Shown here: one piece after another, positions 27,036 through 36,700 of the stretch
Numbering within the stretch: position 1 is the stretch's first letter
How the letters are laid out: each line of letters opens with the position of its first letter
Source of the DNA: Bacteroidota bacterium
GTDB taxonomy: Bacteria > Bacteroidota > Bacteroidia > Sphingobacteriales > Sphingobacteriaceae
Reading direction: 5' to 3'
Length of the DNA stretch: 64,000 nt
Assembly (NCBI GenBank): GCA_018266915.1
Contig: JAFDZM010000070.1
Coordinates: forward strand, 51,657 to 115,656
The notes under the pieces: generated by a model
What the model was told of the DNA's origin: nothing
Database searches by the model: none
Seen by the model: the letters and a program-made list of their open reading frames with translations, nothing else
Program-made: the position numbers and the translations under genes

Positions 27036-27147
27036 GAATGGGAAAAGCGCAAAGTGATCCGTTTTCCAGTTTTGTAATTTAGTGCAATTTTAACTATTGT
27101 CTGAGTAATATTTCTATATTAGTTAACTATAAACCTGTAATAAACCT

Positions 27148-27804
27148 ATGGATGGTAAGAGCAATCTCATTCACCAGAATAGAACCGGGCATTCATCAAA
27201 CCCTCAACATCTTTTTAAACATATCAGCAAAGTAAGCAGGGCAGACCGCGAACAGTTAAACAATAATAAAGCTTTTACCATTTGGCTGACCGGTCTTTCC
27301 GCATCAGGTAAATCGACAATTGCTAACGAAGTTGAAGCATGGATGTTCAGTGGACAGATTCATACATATGTTTTGGATGGTGACAATACGCGCTCTGGCA
27401 TCAATAAAGACCTTTCATTTTCTGATGTAGACAGAGCCGAAAATATAAGACGGGTGGCTGAAATATGTAAGTTATTCAATGATGCCGGTGTTATTGCAAT
27501 AGCAGCATTGATCTCTCCCTTTGCAAAGGACAGGCTGATGGCCCGTAACATTATCGGGAATGATGATTTTATAGAATTATTTATCGATTGCAGTCTGCAT
27601 GAATGCATTAACCGCGACCCAAAAGGACTGTACAAATTAGCCTTGGAAGGCCAGATCAATAACTTTACAGGTATCAATAGTCCATACGAGCCACCACAGG
27701 CTCCTGATTTACATCTGCATACTGATTTTAATTCTGTTGATGAGTGTGTGCACTTAGTTAAAAATTACTTAATAAATAAAATGAAATTTGCCGAAAATAT
27801 CTAA
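27148..27804 (+). CDS. cysC: Adenylylsulfate (APS) kinase
   Basis: The 218-residue protein has the P-loop GLSASGKST, the APS-binding segment DGDNTRSGINKDLSFS with DRAENIRRVAE, and the lid region ALISPFAKDR. It phosphorylates adenosine 5'-phosphosulfate to PAPS, the donor for sulfotransferases. No ATP sulfurylase (CysD/CysN) or PAPS reductase is beside it, so the role is more likely supplying PAPS for sulfation than sulfate assimilation. Sulfotransferase genes occur at 51982-52974 and 54241-55119. An N-terminal extension of about 45 residues precedes the core. Confidence 0.92.
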   Translation: MDGKSNLIHQNRTGHSSNPQHLFKHISKVSRADREQLNNNKAFTIWLTGLSASGKSTIANEVEAWMFSGQIHTYVLDGDNTRSGINKDLSFSDVDRAENIRRVAEICKLFNDAGVIAIAALISPFAKDRLMARNIIGNDDFIELFIDCSLHECINRDPKGLYKLALEGQINNFTGINSPYEPPQAPDLHLHTDFNSVDECVHLVKNYLINKMKFAENI

Positions 27805-27864
27805 TTTTAGACGATTATACCTGATGTTGTTTATTGGTTAAAACATGTTTTGCGAATCCATAAT

Positions 27865-27953
27865 AAAAAGACTTATGGAGTACACATTAAAAATCAACTA
27901 TTTAACAAGGGTAAAATGCGACATCGGCCTTAAGAACATACCTAAGTCTTTTT
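27865..27953 (+). promoter_or_regulatory. Leader inverted repeat with U-tract before the polysaccharide export gene
   Basis: A perfect 11-bp inverted repeat (AAAAAGACTTA at 27865-27875, TAAGTCTTTTT at 27943-27953) encloses 67 bases and ends in five T, two bases before the ATG of the export gene. It could be a conditional terminator or a translational control structure of the exopolysaccharide operon. A 26-codon frame lies inside it. Confidence 0.45.
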
Positions 27954-27955
27954 AA
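27875..27955 (+). CDS. Possible 26-residue leader peptide
   Basis: An ATG at 27875 opens MEYTLKINYLTRVKC and so on to a TAA at 27953-27955 that directly abuts the ATG of the polysaccharide export gene. The frame fills the loop of the inverted repeat described above. Translational coupling or leader-peptide control is possible, but a frame this short could arise by chance. Confidence 0.3.
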   Translation: MEYTLKINYLTRVKCDIGLKNIPKSF

Positions 27956-30448
27956 ATGCACAGCAATAAAAAAAACCTACTGCTTTTATTCTTTTGTATT
28001 TTTTGTAATCTATCTGTTGTGCTGGCTCAGGGCAAACACAGTAGAACTATTGTTGGTACCGAAGACACACAAGCCTCCTATATATTCAGCGGATACGACC
28101 TGTCTAATTTCAATACGGATCAGCTGTCTGATGACGATCTTAATAACATAAAGTCGAAGCTACAGTCGCGTAATATTTCTTATGATCAGGCTGAGCAGAT
28201 GGCTGTTAAGAAGGGTATGGCTCCCGCTGAGGCGCAAAGGTTGAAAGCGAGGTTAATGGGACTATCTTCCAAAGGAGCTGCTTCCAATACAAATGTAAGT
28301 CCGGATACCTCTGTTTCGAGCACAAGGACAGGGCAGGGAAATAGCTACTTAAGTTATCGAAAACCAAAGTCTGCTTTGGCCGTATTTGGTTCATCCTTTT
28401 TTAATAACCCTTCTTTATCCTTTGAGCCTAATTTACGTATTGCTACTCCGGTGAATTATGTGCTTGGCCCGGATGATGAATTATTGATCACAGTGTATGG
28501 TTACCAGGAGGCTGTTCTACGGGCAATAGTGCAGCCGGAGGGCACAATATTTTTGCCACAGGTTGGTACAATCCCGGTTGCCGGCTTAACTATTGAACAG
28601 GCTACAGCCTTGCTTCGGACTAAAATGGGCCAAACGGCTTACAGATCAATAAAAAGCGGATTGTCTACAGTTATTATCGCCCTTGATAAGATAAAAAGTA
28701 TTCATATCACGGTGGTTGGCGCTGCTAAACCGGGTAATTATACTGTATCCTCGGTTTCCACGGTCTTTAATTCTCTATATGCATGTGGTGGGCCCGGCGA
28801 CATCAATACTTACCGCTATATCGAACTTATACGGAATAATAAAATTCTTCAAAAGATAGACTTATACCAGTTCCTTACTAAAGGCGACCAGCGTGGGAAT
28901 GTTCCATTGAAAGAAAGTGACGTTATTAATTTCCCGGTTTACAATAAACGGGTAACTATTTTGGGCCAGGTGAAAAGGCCCGGAATTTTTGAGTTGAAAG
29001 ACAATGAAACACTGCAGGACTTATTATTCTTTGCGGGCGGTTACACCGATAGAGCTTACAAAACAACCATTAAAGTTTTGCAGATCACAGATGTGGAAAG
29101 AAGGATCCGTGATTTATCAAAAGCTGATATGGCAACTTATCAGCCGTCCAATGGCGATGTATTCGAGGTGGATTCTGTATTAAACAGGGTTGTTAATGGC
29201 GTTGCTGTCAAAGGGGCTGTCCACAGACCGGGGGAATTTGAATTGGTTCCCGGCTTAACGGTAAGCGGATTAATAAAACGCGCAGGCGGCCTGGATGAAA
29301 ATGTTTTTACCCAGCGTGCTAATTTAACCAGACGGCATGATGACGGTACCAAAGAAAACATCACCTTTAATGTTACCAGCATAATGGATGGCAACAGTGA
29401 TATCAAATTGGTAAAAGGCGATACGGTTAATATTGCTTTTTCAAATGATTTAAGAACTTCTGATTCGGTTACAGTAGAAGGAGAAGTAAGAAAACCAGGC
29501 GAGTTTGGTTTCAGACAGAACCTCACGTTAAAGGATGCATTACTTATGGCAGGTGGCCTTACTGATGCTGCCAGTTCATTTAATATCGAAGTAGGCCGGA
29601 GGATTGTGAATCAAAACCTTCAGGTAAACGTCGACTCAATTGCCAAAGTATATAATATCAATATCCGGAATGGATTAGAAATAGATGATAATAAGTTTGT
29701 TCTGGAGCCTTTTGATATTATAACGGTAAGACGTAATCCGGGATATTCTGAACAGCAAAAAGTGCTGATAAAGGGAGAAGTAAATTTTCCGGGCAGTTAC
29801 ACCATTGAGTCCAAAAATGAAAGGATTAGCAGCCTGATAAAACGGTCAGGAGGGTTGTCTCCATTAGCAAATAAAGAAGGTGTATTTCTAATCAGAATCA
29901 GCGCAGGTGCAGATACTTCCAAAAACCAGGATGTAAAAAACATCGAAGCCAGTACAAAGGATAAAAAAAGTGAGAAGATAATACTGGATGTGAATAAAGT
30001 GAACGACCGGATTGCCATAAACTTGGATGAAGTTTTAAAAGACCCGGGATCAATTGACGACTATGTATTGCAGGATGGCGACGTAATTCAGGTATCAAAA
30101 ATTGACCCTTTGGTGAAGGTAACCGGAGAGGTGCTATCATCAAACAAAACAGGGTATGTAAAAGGGGAGCCATTGGATTATTACCTGACACAGGCGGGAG
30201 GTACAACTGATGATGCGCGCCGGTCAAAAATCTACGTGGTACATTCCAATGGAAGTGTAAGCCGGACAAAAAATGGTTTTTTTGGAATATTCAGATCTTA
30301 TCCGAGAGTAGATGCCGGCGCCGAAATAATTGTGCCTGGTAAAAAAGAGAGAAGGGATTTAAGCACGGGTGAAGTTATAGGCTTATCGTCCACAGTCATA
30401 TCATTAATATCCGTAATCATTGTTACCATAGCTGCCATTAAGAAATAA
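27956..30448 (+). CDS. Polysaccharide export protein with multiple SLBB domains (Wza-like)
   Basis: The 830-residue protein has a signal peptide (about 1-25, ending VVLAQG). A Poly_export domain follows (YVLGPDDELLITVYGYQ, GTIFLPQVGTIPVAG), then several SLBB repeats recognisable by the recurring pattern V.G.V.RPG.f.l, for example ILGQVKRPGIFEL, VKGAVHRPGEFELVPG and VEGEVRKPGEFGF. It ends in a transmembrane helix (about 805-828). It forms the outer-membrane or periplasm-spanning export channel for exopolysaccharide. It is twice as long as E. coli Wza because of the extra SLBB domains, which is usual in Bacteroidota. It opens the export and assembly operon. Confidence 0.95.
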   Translation: MHSNKKNLLLLFFCIFCNLSVVLAQGKHSRTIVGTEDTQASYIFSGYDLSNFNTDQLSDDDLNNIKSKLQSRNISYDQAEQMAVKKGMAPAEAQRLKARLMGLSSKGAASNTNVSPDTSVSSTRTGQGNSYLSYRKPKSALAVFGSSFFNNPSLSFEPNLRIATPVNYVLGPDDELLITVYGYQEAVLRAIVQPEGTIFLPQVGTIPVAGLTIEQATALLRTKMGQTAYRSIKSGLSTVIIALDKIKSIHITVVGAAKPGNYTVSSVSTVFNSLYACGGPGDINTYRYIELIRNNKILQKIDLYQFLTKGDQRGNVPLKESDVINFPVYNKRVTILGQVKRPGIFELKDNETLQDLLFFAGGYTDRAYKTTIKVLQITDVERRIRDLSKADMATYQPSNGDVFEVDSVLNRVVNGVAVKGAVHRPGEFELVPGLTVSGLIKRAGGLDENVFTQRANLTRRHDDGTKENITFNVTSIMDGNSDIKLVKGDTVNIAFSNDLRTSDSVTVEGEVRKPGEFGFRQNLTLKDALLMAGGLTDAASSFNIEVGRRIVNQNLQVNVDSIAKVYNINIRNGLEIDDNKFVLEPFDIITVRRNPGYSEQQKVLIKGEVNFPGSYTIESKNERISSLIKRSGGLSPLANKEGVFLIRISAGADTSKNQDVKNIEASTKDKKSEKIILDVNKVNDRIAINLDEVLKDPGSIDDYVLQDGDVIQVSKIDPLVKVTGEVLSSNKTGYVKGEPLDYYLTQAGGTTDDARRSKIYVVHSNGSVSRTKNGFFGIFRSYPRVDAGAEIIVPGKKERRDLSTGEVIGLSSTVISLISVIIVTIAAIKK

Positions 30449-30459
30449 TCGATTATAAC

Positions 30460-31473
30460 ATGTCCAACCAGGAGCAGATAAAACTTATAGCAGATTATTT
30501 ATTAAAAAAATGGTATTTGTTGCTTGCCGGTTTAATTATTGGGGTATTAATTGGATTGGTTATTTTTTTACGCAAACCGCCTGTTTACTCATCAAGTATC
30601 AGCTTTGTGCTCTCTACTGATTCGCGGCCAAATACCGGTATAGTTAATATTGCCTCGCAGTTGGGTTTTGATGGCATAACCAGTAACCCGGACAATATTT
30701 TTTCGGGAGAAAACATTATAGAGCTTTTCAAATCGAGAAAGTTGATCAGTGCTGCGTTGCTATCCGAAGCAGACACTGCAAAACATGTAACTTTACTTAA
30801 CCTGATTGCCCAAAAGCAGTTCCCTCAAAAATATGCCTCAGCCGGGTCTTTTGGGAAAAATCCGGATAAGTTTTCGACAGCACAAAGAGATTTGTACAGG
30901 CAGATTATTACCCGGACCGGTAGCTCATTTACCGTATTCAAAAAAGATAAAAAGCTTATCATTTATATTATTACGGCCACGTCTACTGACCCTGATATTG
31001 CTTATCATACCTCCAAGCTTGTGCTTGATCAAACCTCAAGATATTTTATCGAGACCAAAACTAAAATATCTGCCACAAGTGTCAGGCTGTTGCAGCATGA
31101 AGCTGATAGCCTTGCGGGGGTGTTGAGCCGTGTTTATTCGTCAACCGCATCCATGAGCGACCAGACGTTTAATCTTAACCCAGCGTTTAGCGTTCAGCGT
31201 TCCGGAATGATGTTTAACCAGGCAAAAGCAGCCGCATTTGCTGCCGCATACGCCGAGGTAATGCGTAATCTTGAAATTGCAAAGATCAACCTGCAAAAAG
31301 AAACGCCATTATACAGAGTGATTGACGACCCGGAATTGCCCTTGCTACCTATACGGCAAAACTTAATCAAGTACTTATTTATATCATCCTGCGTTGGGCT
31401 GTTTTTAATAGCTGTATTGCTTTCCGCACTACAACTAAAAACACAGCACAGGAATAATCCCGTTAATAGTTAA
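30460..31473 (+). CDS. Wzz-type polysaccharide chain-length determinant / co-polymerase
   Basis: The 337-residue protein has two transmembrane helices, at about 19-37 (YLLLAGLIIGVLIGLVIF) and 303-323, flanking a periplasmic alpha-helical region. A Pro-rich stretch lies before the second helix (DDPELPLLPIRQN), as in Wzz proteins. No tyrosine kinase domain is fused at the C-terminus. It sets polymer length together with the export protein 11 bases upstream. Confidence 0.88.
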   Translation: MSNQEQIKLIADYLLKKWYLLLAGLIIGVLIGLVIFLRKPPVYSSSISFVLSTDSRPNTGIVNIASQLGFDGITSNPDNIFSGENIIELFKSRKLISAALLSEADTAKHVTLLNLIAQKQFPQKYASAGSFGKNPDKFSTAQRDLYRQIITRTGSSFTVFKKDKKLIIYIITATSTDPDIAYHTSKLVLDQTSRYFIETKTKISATSVRLLQHEADSLAGVLSRVYSSTASMSDQTFNLNPAFSVQRSGMMFNQAKAAAFAAAYAEVMRNLEIAKINLQKETPLYRVIDDPELPLLPIRQNLIKYLFISSCVGLFLIAVLLSALQLKTQHRNNPVNS

Positions 31474-31492
31474 TTGTAAAATACTTTTTGAT

Positions 31493-32773
31493 TTGAATTT
31501 TTTTAAGGCATTTGGTATTTATACAATAACCGGTTTTGCAACCAAAGCCATTTCGTTTTTCTTACTTCCTTTTTTTACCCATTACCTTTCACAAGCCGAT
31601 TATGGTTTGATCACCATATTTTCTAATGCTTTTTTCCTGCTTGCACCTTTAATGAGCATGGGTATCGGCGAAACATTTACTGTGGAGTATACCGGCTTTC
31701 AGAATAAGGATATTAACAGCTTTGTAAGTACATCCATAACTGTTCCGCTGGTTGGATTACCCATTATGCTCTTAATAGTATGGCTATTTCATGGGGGGCT
31801 TACTACCTTAACCGGGCTGTCAGAAAGTATTTTGTACCTGATATGCCTGTTAAATTTCTTTAACTTCTTTTGTGATTATCTCTTTACTATCCTGCGCAAT
31901 CAGAAAAGGCCGGTGTTTTTCGGTATCATGGCTATTGTAAAAACAACTTTGGAACTGTCACTGGCTATTTATTTTATTAGCTTTTGCCATGATGGATACA
32001 TGGGACGTGTAAAAAGCATTGCCCTGAATGTTGTGATCATTGCTTTGTTTGGAATATTATTTCTTGTTAAGAGCCGCCTGGTTGTTTTTCAGTTTTCAAA
32101 AAAGTGGCTGGTACTGATTCTAAAAAGAGGTCTCCCGACTATCCCGTTATTCTTTATGTCTTTCACCATGTATAACTGCGATACTTTTATGGTGAATTAC
32201 TTCTATGGCCCGGCAAAGGCCGGTTTATATGGGCTGTCCGGACAGTTCGCATTTATTCTTACCGTTATTACCACTGCTTTTATCACGCCGTTTTATCCAT
32301 TTTTATATGAAAATCTGATCAACCGGAATAAACTAAAGGTTGTTTCGCTGGTTATGCGGTATATTCTTTTTTTAACAACTTTGCTGGCCGGTATCGTTTT
32401 GCTTACACCTTTTGTATTTCACTTATTCATTGCCAAAAAATTTTACCCGGCGCTTTATTACCTGTTGTTCCTGCTGGCCGGGCAATATTTTTACAGCCTT
32501 TATCTTATACTGGCGGGATTAATTTATTATAAAAGACAAAATCGTATATTCTACTTTATTGCCCCGTTGGTTATCCTGTTTACCATTGTTGTCAACTACA
32601 CCTTATTGCACATTGTAAAGGTTACTCAATATGCCATAACATCAGCATTGTCCTATTTTTTTTGTTTGATGGTTGTGGTGATTATCTATAATAAATATAT
32701 CAGGGAAGCTTTGAAACTATACCTGAGGCATGGTTTGAAATTGACATCGGCAGTAGAAAAAATTAATATATAA
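31493..32773 (+). CDS. Wzx-type oligosaccharide flippase (MATE-like superfamily)
   Basis: The 426-residue integral membrane protein has about twelve hydrophobic helices. Its N-terminus is typical of the polysaccharide biosynthesis/flippase family (GIYTITGFATKAISFFLLPFFTHYLSQADYGLI). It moves lipid-linked repeat units across the inner membrane. The start used is TTG 31493, 19 bases after the Wzz stop; no closer ATG preserves the first helix. Confidence 0.9.
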   Translation: MNFFKAFGIYTITGFATKAISFFLLPFFTHYLSQADYGLITIFSNAFFLLAPLMSMGIGETFTVEYTGFQNKDINSFVSTSITVPLVGLPIMLLIVWLFHGGLTTLTGLSESILYLICLLNFFNFFCDYLFTILRNQKRPVFFGIMAIVKTTLELSLAIYFISFCHDGYMGRVKSIALNVVIIALFGILFLVKSRLVVFQFSKKWLVLILKRGLPTIPLFFMSFTMYNCDTFMVNYFYGPAKAGLYGLSGQFAFILTVITTAFITPFYPFLYENLINRNKLKVVSLVMRYILFLTTLLAGIVLLTPFVFHLFIAKKFYPALYYLLFLLAGQYFYSLYLILAGLIYYKRQNRIFYFIAPLVILFTIVVNYTLLHIVKVTQYAITSALSYFFCLMVVVIIYNKYIREALKLYLRHGLKLTSAVEKINI

Positions 32774-32778
32774 ACAGG

Positions 32779-33864
32779 ATGCGGGTTGTGTTTTACTATA
32801 ATAGCTCTTACACATCGGTGTTCCTGCTAACGGCGATGGATGATCTTATCAAAAAAGGTCATACTGTTTACTTGCAGACTACAAGCCCGCAGGGCGATCT
32901 TCATGCTCATGCCGAAAAACTTGGCGTTAAAGTGTTTTCCGTGATTTCAAACGGCATATATGGTCATTGTAAAGCATTGATTAGATTTTGCCGCAGAAAC
33001 AGAATTGATTTTGTGTTTTCGCATTTACAGTACCCTAGCCTGGTTGCAGTTTTGAGCCAATATTTTATTAAGGCTTCGGTTTGGCCCATGCGGCATCATG
33101 CGGATGATGTTTATCTGTCGACAAATAAAAATGCATTGAGGGTGGACAAGATGATCAACATTCTTGCAAAAAGAATTCTGGTTGTTTCTGATAACAGTAA
33201 AAGACACATGATCTCGCAGGAAAGGGTATCCGCAAAAAAGATAATTGTAATGCCTTTATATTACAACTTTAAATTTTATGCCAGTTGTGAAAGCTATCAC
33301 ATACATCCAAACGTTGATGATACATTAAATCTGATCAGCATAGGGCGTATGGTAGTCAATAAAAATCATATCGAACTGTTGCAAGTAGTCAAAAAACTGA
33401 TTGATGAGGGGGTAAATGTAAAACTGGTTTTATTAGATACCGGTCCGCTGGAAGATGATCTGAAAAGGTTTGTAAGTGATTCGCGGCTTAATGACCGGGT
33501 TTCCTTTTTAGGCTGGCAAACTGATGTGATTAAGCACATTTGCGCAGCCGATTTGCTGGTCCATACCTCGGTTTCCGAAAGCGGTCCGCAAGTAACAAAG
33601 GAAGCCGGGCTATGCAGCAAATCAGTTGTGGCTGTGAAAGGAGTAGGTGATGTTGATAAGTATGTAGTTCACGGGCAAAACGGGTTTCTTTTATCTCGGG
33701 ATAGCATTCAGAAGGAATTATATCTGATACTAAAACAGGTATATGCTGACCGCTCGAAACTTAAGGATATGGGGATGGAACTGGGCAAGGCCGTCAGGAA
33801 AAAGTTTGAACTGGCTCCTGAAACCAAAACTTATGAGAATATTCTTAATGGAACAGTTGGATAA
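32779..33864 (+). CDS. Family 4 glycosyltransferase
   Basis: The 361-residue protein has the GT-B fold. The N-terminal half begins VVFYYNSSYTSVFLLTAMDDL, and the Glycos_transf_1 half contains LISIGRMVVNKNHIELLQVV, VSFLGWQTDVIKHI and the donor-binding HTSVSESGPQVTKEAG, where the conserved Glu-x7-Glu pattern is present. It adds a sugar to the lipid-linked repeat unit. It starts five bases after the flippase stop. Confidence 0.9.
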   Translation: MRVVFYYNSSYTSVFLLTAMDDLIKKGHTVYLQTTSPQGDLHAHAEKLGVKVFSVISNGIYGHCKALIRFCRRNRIDFVFSHLQYPSLVAVLSQYFIKASVWPMRHHADDVYLSTNKNALRVDKMINILAKRILVVSDNSKRHMISQERVSAKKIIVMPLYYNFKFYASCESYHIHPNVDDTLNLISIGRMVVNKNHIELLQVVKKLIDEGVNVKLVLLDTGPLEDDLKRFVSDSRLNDRVSFLGWQTDVIKHICAADLLVHTSVSESGPQVTKEAGLCSKSVVAVKGVGDVDKYVVHGQNGFLLSRDSIQKELYLILKQVYADRSKLKDMGMELGKAVRKKFELAPETKTYENILNGTVG

Positions 33865-33912
33865 GGATTTTATAAAGAAAAATTGTCATGGCTTGTTCGC
33901 CATCTGCAAAAA

Positions 33913-34773
33913 ATGAATAACATGCCTAAAGTAAGCATCGTGATACCGGTTTATAACGGAAGTAAGTACCTTGCTGGAACGGTGCATTCGGTGTTGGATC
34001 AGGAGTTTGAAGATTGGGAAATGCTGATAATAGACGATGGCAGCACAGACAATACAAAGGAAATTGCATTCGATCTTCAAAATAAAGAAAGCCGGATAAC
34101 TGTTTATTTGAAAGAAAAAAGCGGTGTTTCAGATACCCGGAATTATGGTATGCAACTTGCTGGTGGCGAGTTTATTGTATTCTTAGATGCAGACGACATT
34201 GTTGGCAAAGATTTTTTGAAATCAAGATTAGACGCGCTGACGCAAAATGAGAACACAGCAGTTTGTGGATCGATGGTTGCATGTATCGACGAATACGGTA
34301 AAGTACTGGAAGAACATATTACAATGCAGGCTCCGCAGAATGATATGGTGGAGGAAATACTGTTCTATAAAGATAATGTCACTACAATTCCGTCGAACCT
34401 GATGTTCAGGAAGGATGTGCTGACAAACAATAATATTCAGTTTGACCGGAGATTAAGCAGCTCGGCCGACAGGATGCTCCTATGTAAGGTAGGCTTAGTA
34501 TCGGCATGTATACCATTGCAGTGTGTCAATGTTTTTTACCGCATCCATCCTGAAAGTATGTACAACGCTCTTGACAAAAAGAAACAGATATTTAAAGATA
34601 ATGAATTGTTTGTCCACCTCTTGTTAAAGGAACGAATTGTGCCTAAGCGGCTCATGAATGAGTTCTTAAAACGGAATTATTATATGCTATGCGGTGCAGC
34701 AGTCAAATCAGGCTACTATTTGCGTGCGTTGCTATACGGATTAAAATATGAATGGGTAAGAATAATACACTAA
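33913..34773 (+). CDS. Family 2 glycosyltransferase
   Basis: The 286-residue protein has the GT-A signature VSIVIPVYNGSKYLAGTVHSVL, MLIIDDGSTDNT and EFIVFLDADDIV with the DxD motif. The ATG at 33913 is preferred over the longer TTG-initiated frame at 33883 because the GT2 core begins right after it. It builds part of the exopolysaccharide repeat unit and lies between a GT4 gene and asnB. Confidence 0.92.
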   Translation: MNNMPKVSIVIPVYNGSKYLAGTVHSVLDQEFEDWEMLIIDDGSTDNTKEIAFDLQNKESRITVYLKEKSGVSDTRNYGMQLAGGEFIVFLDADDIVGKDFLKSRLDALTQNENTAVCGSMVACIDEYGKVLEEHITMQAPQNDMVEEILFYKDNVTTIPSNLMFRKDVLTNNNIQFDRRLSSSADRMLLCKVGLVSACIPLQCVNVFYRIHPESMYNALDKKKQIFKDNELFVHLLLKERIVPKRLMNEFLKRNYYMLCGAAVKSGYYLRALLYGLKYEWVRIIH

Positions 34774-34791
34774 AACATTACAATTAAAAAA

Positions 34792-36693
34792 GTGTGCGGT
34801 ATAACAGGTTTTATTGATTTTAAAAATAACAGCGACGCTACTACACTGAATGAGATGACGCTTACGCTGGCCTCGAGAGGGCCGGATGGAAAGGGTATGC
34901 ATTTTCAGAAGCTAAATAATTGCCAGATAGGGTTGGGGCATCGCCGGCTTTCGGTGATAGATCTTAGTGCGGCGGCCAATCAGCCTATGGATTACGATGA
35001 CTTGCACATTGTTTTCAACGGCGAGATATATAACTACCATGAAATACGGAAGGAACTCATTTCAATAGGGCATACCTTCAAAACTCATTCTGACACTGAA
35101 GTGATTTTGCATGCCTGGAGGGAATGGGGAGAAGATTGCATTGCCAAATGGAGGGGCATGTTTGCCATTGCGCTTTTGGATAAAAAATCAAACGAAATTA
35201 TCTGTATACGCGACAGGGCCGGGGTGAAACCCTTCTTCTACTATTTTCACAACGATCTTTTCCTCTTCGGTTCGGAGTTGAAATCGATGGTAAAGCACCC
35301 TAAGTTTGAAAAGGAAGTTGATCCTGATGTTGTGGCTTCATTCCTTACTTATGGTTATGTTTCATGGCCCTATTGCATCTATCGTTATACAAAAAAACTA
35401 TCACCCGGGCATATTTTACGTTTTAACCTTGACTCGAAAAACATTTCGCTAAAAACTTACTGGAATGTTTACGATTATTATAGTCAGCCCAAACATGTGA
35501 TATCCATACCCGATGCTATCGAGGAAACGGAGCGCATCTTGTCAGAGGCTTTTCAATATCGTATGGTAGCCGATGTACCCGTTGGCGTTTTTCTGAGCGG
35601 AGGTTATGACAGTGCATGCGTAACTGCACTTTTGCAAAAGCAGAACACTGCCAAACTCAAGACCTTTACGATTGGGAGCGTTGACAATAAATTGGATGAA
35701 GCCCCTTATGCCAGGGAAGTTGCCAAACTTTTAGGAACCGATCACACGGAATACTATTGTTCTGCAAAAGAAGTAATGGATATAATCGGCGATCTGCCCC
35801 AGTATTATGACGAACCTTTTGCCGACAGCAGTGCTATACCTACCATATTGGTAAGCAGGCTTGCCCGAAAGGATGTGACCGTGGTGTTGTCAGCCGACGC
35901 AGGCGATGAGGTGTTTGCGGGCTACAATCGTTATGAATACATATCCAGGTATGCTGAAAAAATAGAAAAAGTGCCCAAAGTTGTACGTAAAATGATTTTC
36001 TATGCGATGAATTCCCTTTCTTCAGAAAACATTCCTTACCTCCGTAAATCGTACAACTTTCATGGCAGATACGATAAACTTAAAAACATAATCAGGGATC
36101 CTTCTACTGCTGAGCTACTGAGAAATCTAACCCAGGTTTTTACCCGCGATGAGATTGATAAGTTATTCGCTGCACCAGTTACCCAACTAAATACTCCTCA
36201 TAACACCAATGGACAGGATGCCGGTTTTGACAAACTGTCGAGCATGATGGTGATAGATTACCAAACCTATCTTGTTGATGATATTCTTCAAAAAGTTGAC
36301 CGTGCAACTATGAGTACAGGCCTGGAAGGACGTGAACCCTTTCTGGATCAGCGTATAATTGAGTGGGCGGCACGGCTTCCGTCAAATTATAAGTATCACA
36401 ACAAACAAAAGAAATATATAATTAAGCAGATTGTCCACAAATATATCCCGAAGGAATTGATGGACAGGCCCAAGATGGGTTTTGCTGTCCCAATTGAGTG
36501 GTGGCTGCCTAATGAGTTGAAGCCGTTGGTGGATTACCATATCAATGAAAAGAAGCTCAGTGAACATGGCCTTTTTAACACGGATGCAGTGATGAGTATC
36601 TTAAAAAGCCTTAATGCCGGTAATACTGAGCGGCATTTGCAGATATGGTACTTGCTGATGTTCCAAATGTGGTATGAGAAATGGATGAAATAA
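34792..36693 (+). CDS. asnB: Asparagine synthetase B (glutamine-hydrolysing)
   Basis: The 633-residue protein starts at GTG 34792 so that Cys2, the glutaminase nucleophile, follows the initiator (MCGITGF). This decides the start. It has RGPDGKG, the class II amidotransferase domain, and the synthetase domain with PPi-loop FLSGGYDSACV (family consensus SGGxDS). It converts Asp to Asn using Gln and ATP. AsnB-like proteins are frequent in polysaccharide loci, where they may amidate sugar acids. It is distinct from the lasso cyclase at 45829-47730. Confidence 0.93.
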   Translation: MCGITGFIDFKNNSDATTLNEMTLTLASRGPDGKGMHFQKLNNCQIGLGHRRLSVIDLSAAANQPMDYDDLHIVFNGEIYNYHEIRKELISIGHTFKTHSDTEVILHAWREWGEDCIAKWRGMFAIALLDKKSNEIICIRDRAGVKPFFYYFHNDLFLFGSELKSMVKHPKFEKEVDPDVVASFLTYGYVSWPYCIYRYTKKLSPGHILRFNLDSKNISLKTYWNVYDYYSQPKHVISIPDAIEETERILSEAFQYRMVADVPVGVFLSGGYDSACVTALLQKQNTAKLKTFTIGSVDNKLDEAPYAREVAKLLGTDHTEYYCSAKEVMDIIGDLPQYYDEPFADSSAIPTILVSRLARKDVTVVLSADAGDEVFAGYNRYEYISRYAEKIEKVPKVVRKMIFYAMNSLSSENIPYLRKSYNFHGRYDKLKNIIRDPSTAELLRNLTQVFTRDEIDKLFAAPVTQLNTPHNTNGQDAGFDKLSSMMVIDYQTYLVDDILQKVDRATMSTGLEGREPFLDQRIIEWAARLPSNYKYHNKQKKYIIKQIVHKYIPKELMDRPKMGFAVPIEWWLPNELKPLVDYHINEKKLSEHGLFNTDAVMSILKSLNAGNTERHLQIWYLLMFQMWYEKWMK

Positions 36694-36700
36694 CAGGGAA

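Noticed and set aside
34792..36693. A second lasso cyclase
   Set aside because: The protein starts MCGITGF with the glutaminase Cys2 and sits among glycosyltransferases, without B1, B2 or precursor. It fits ordinary AsnB in a polysaccharide locus.
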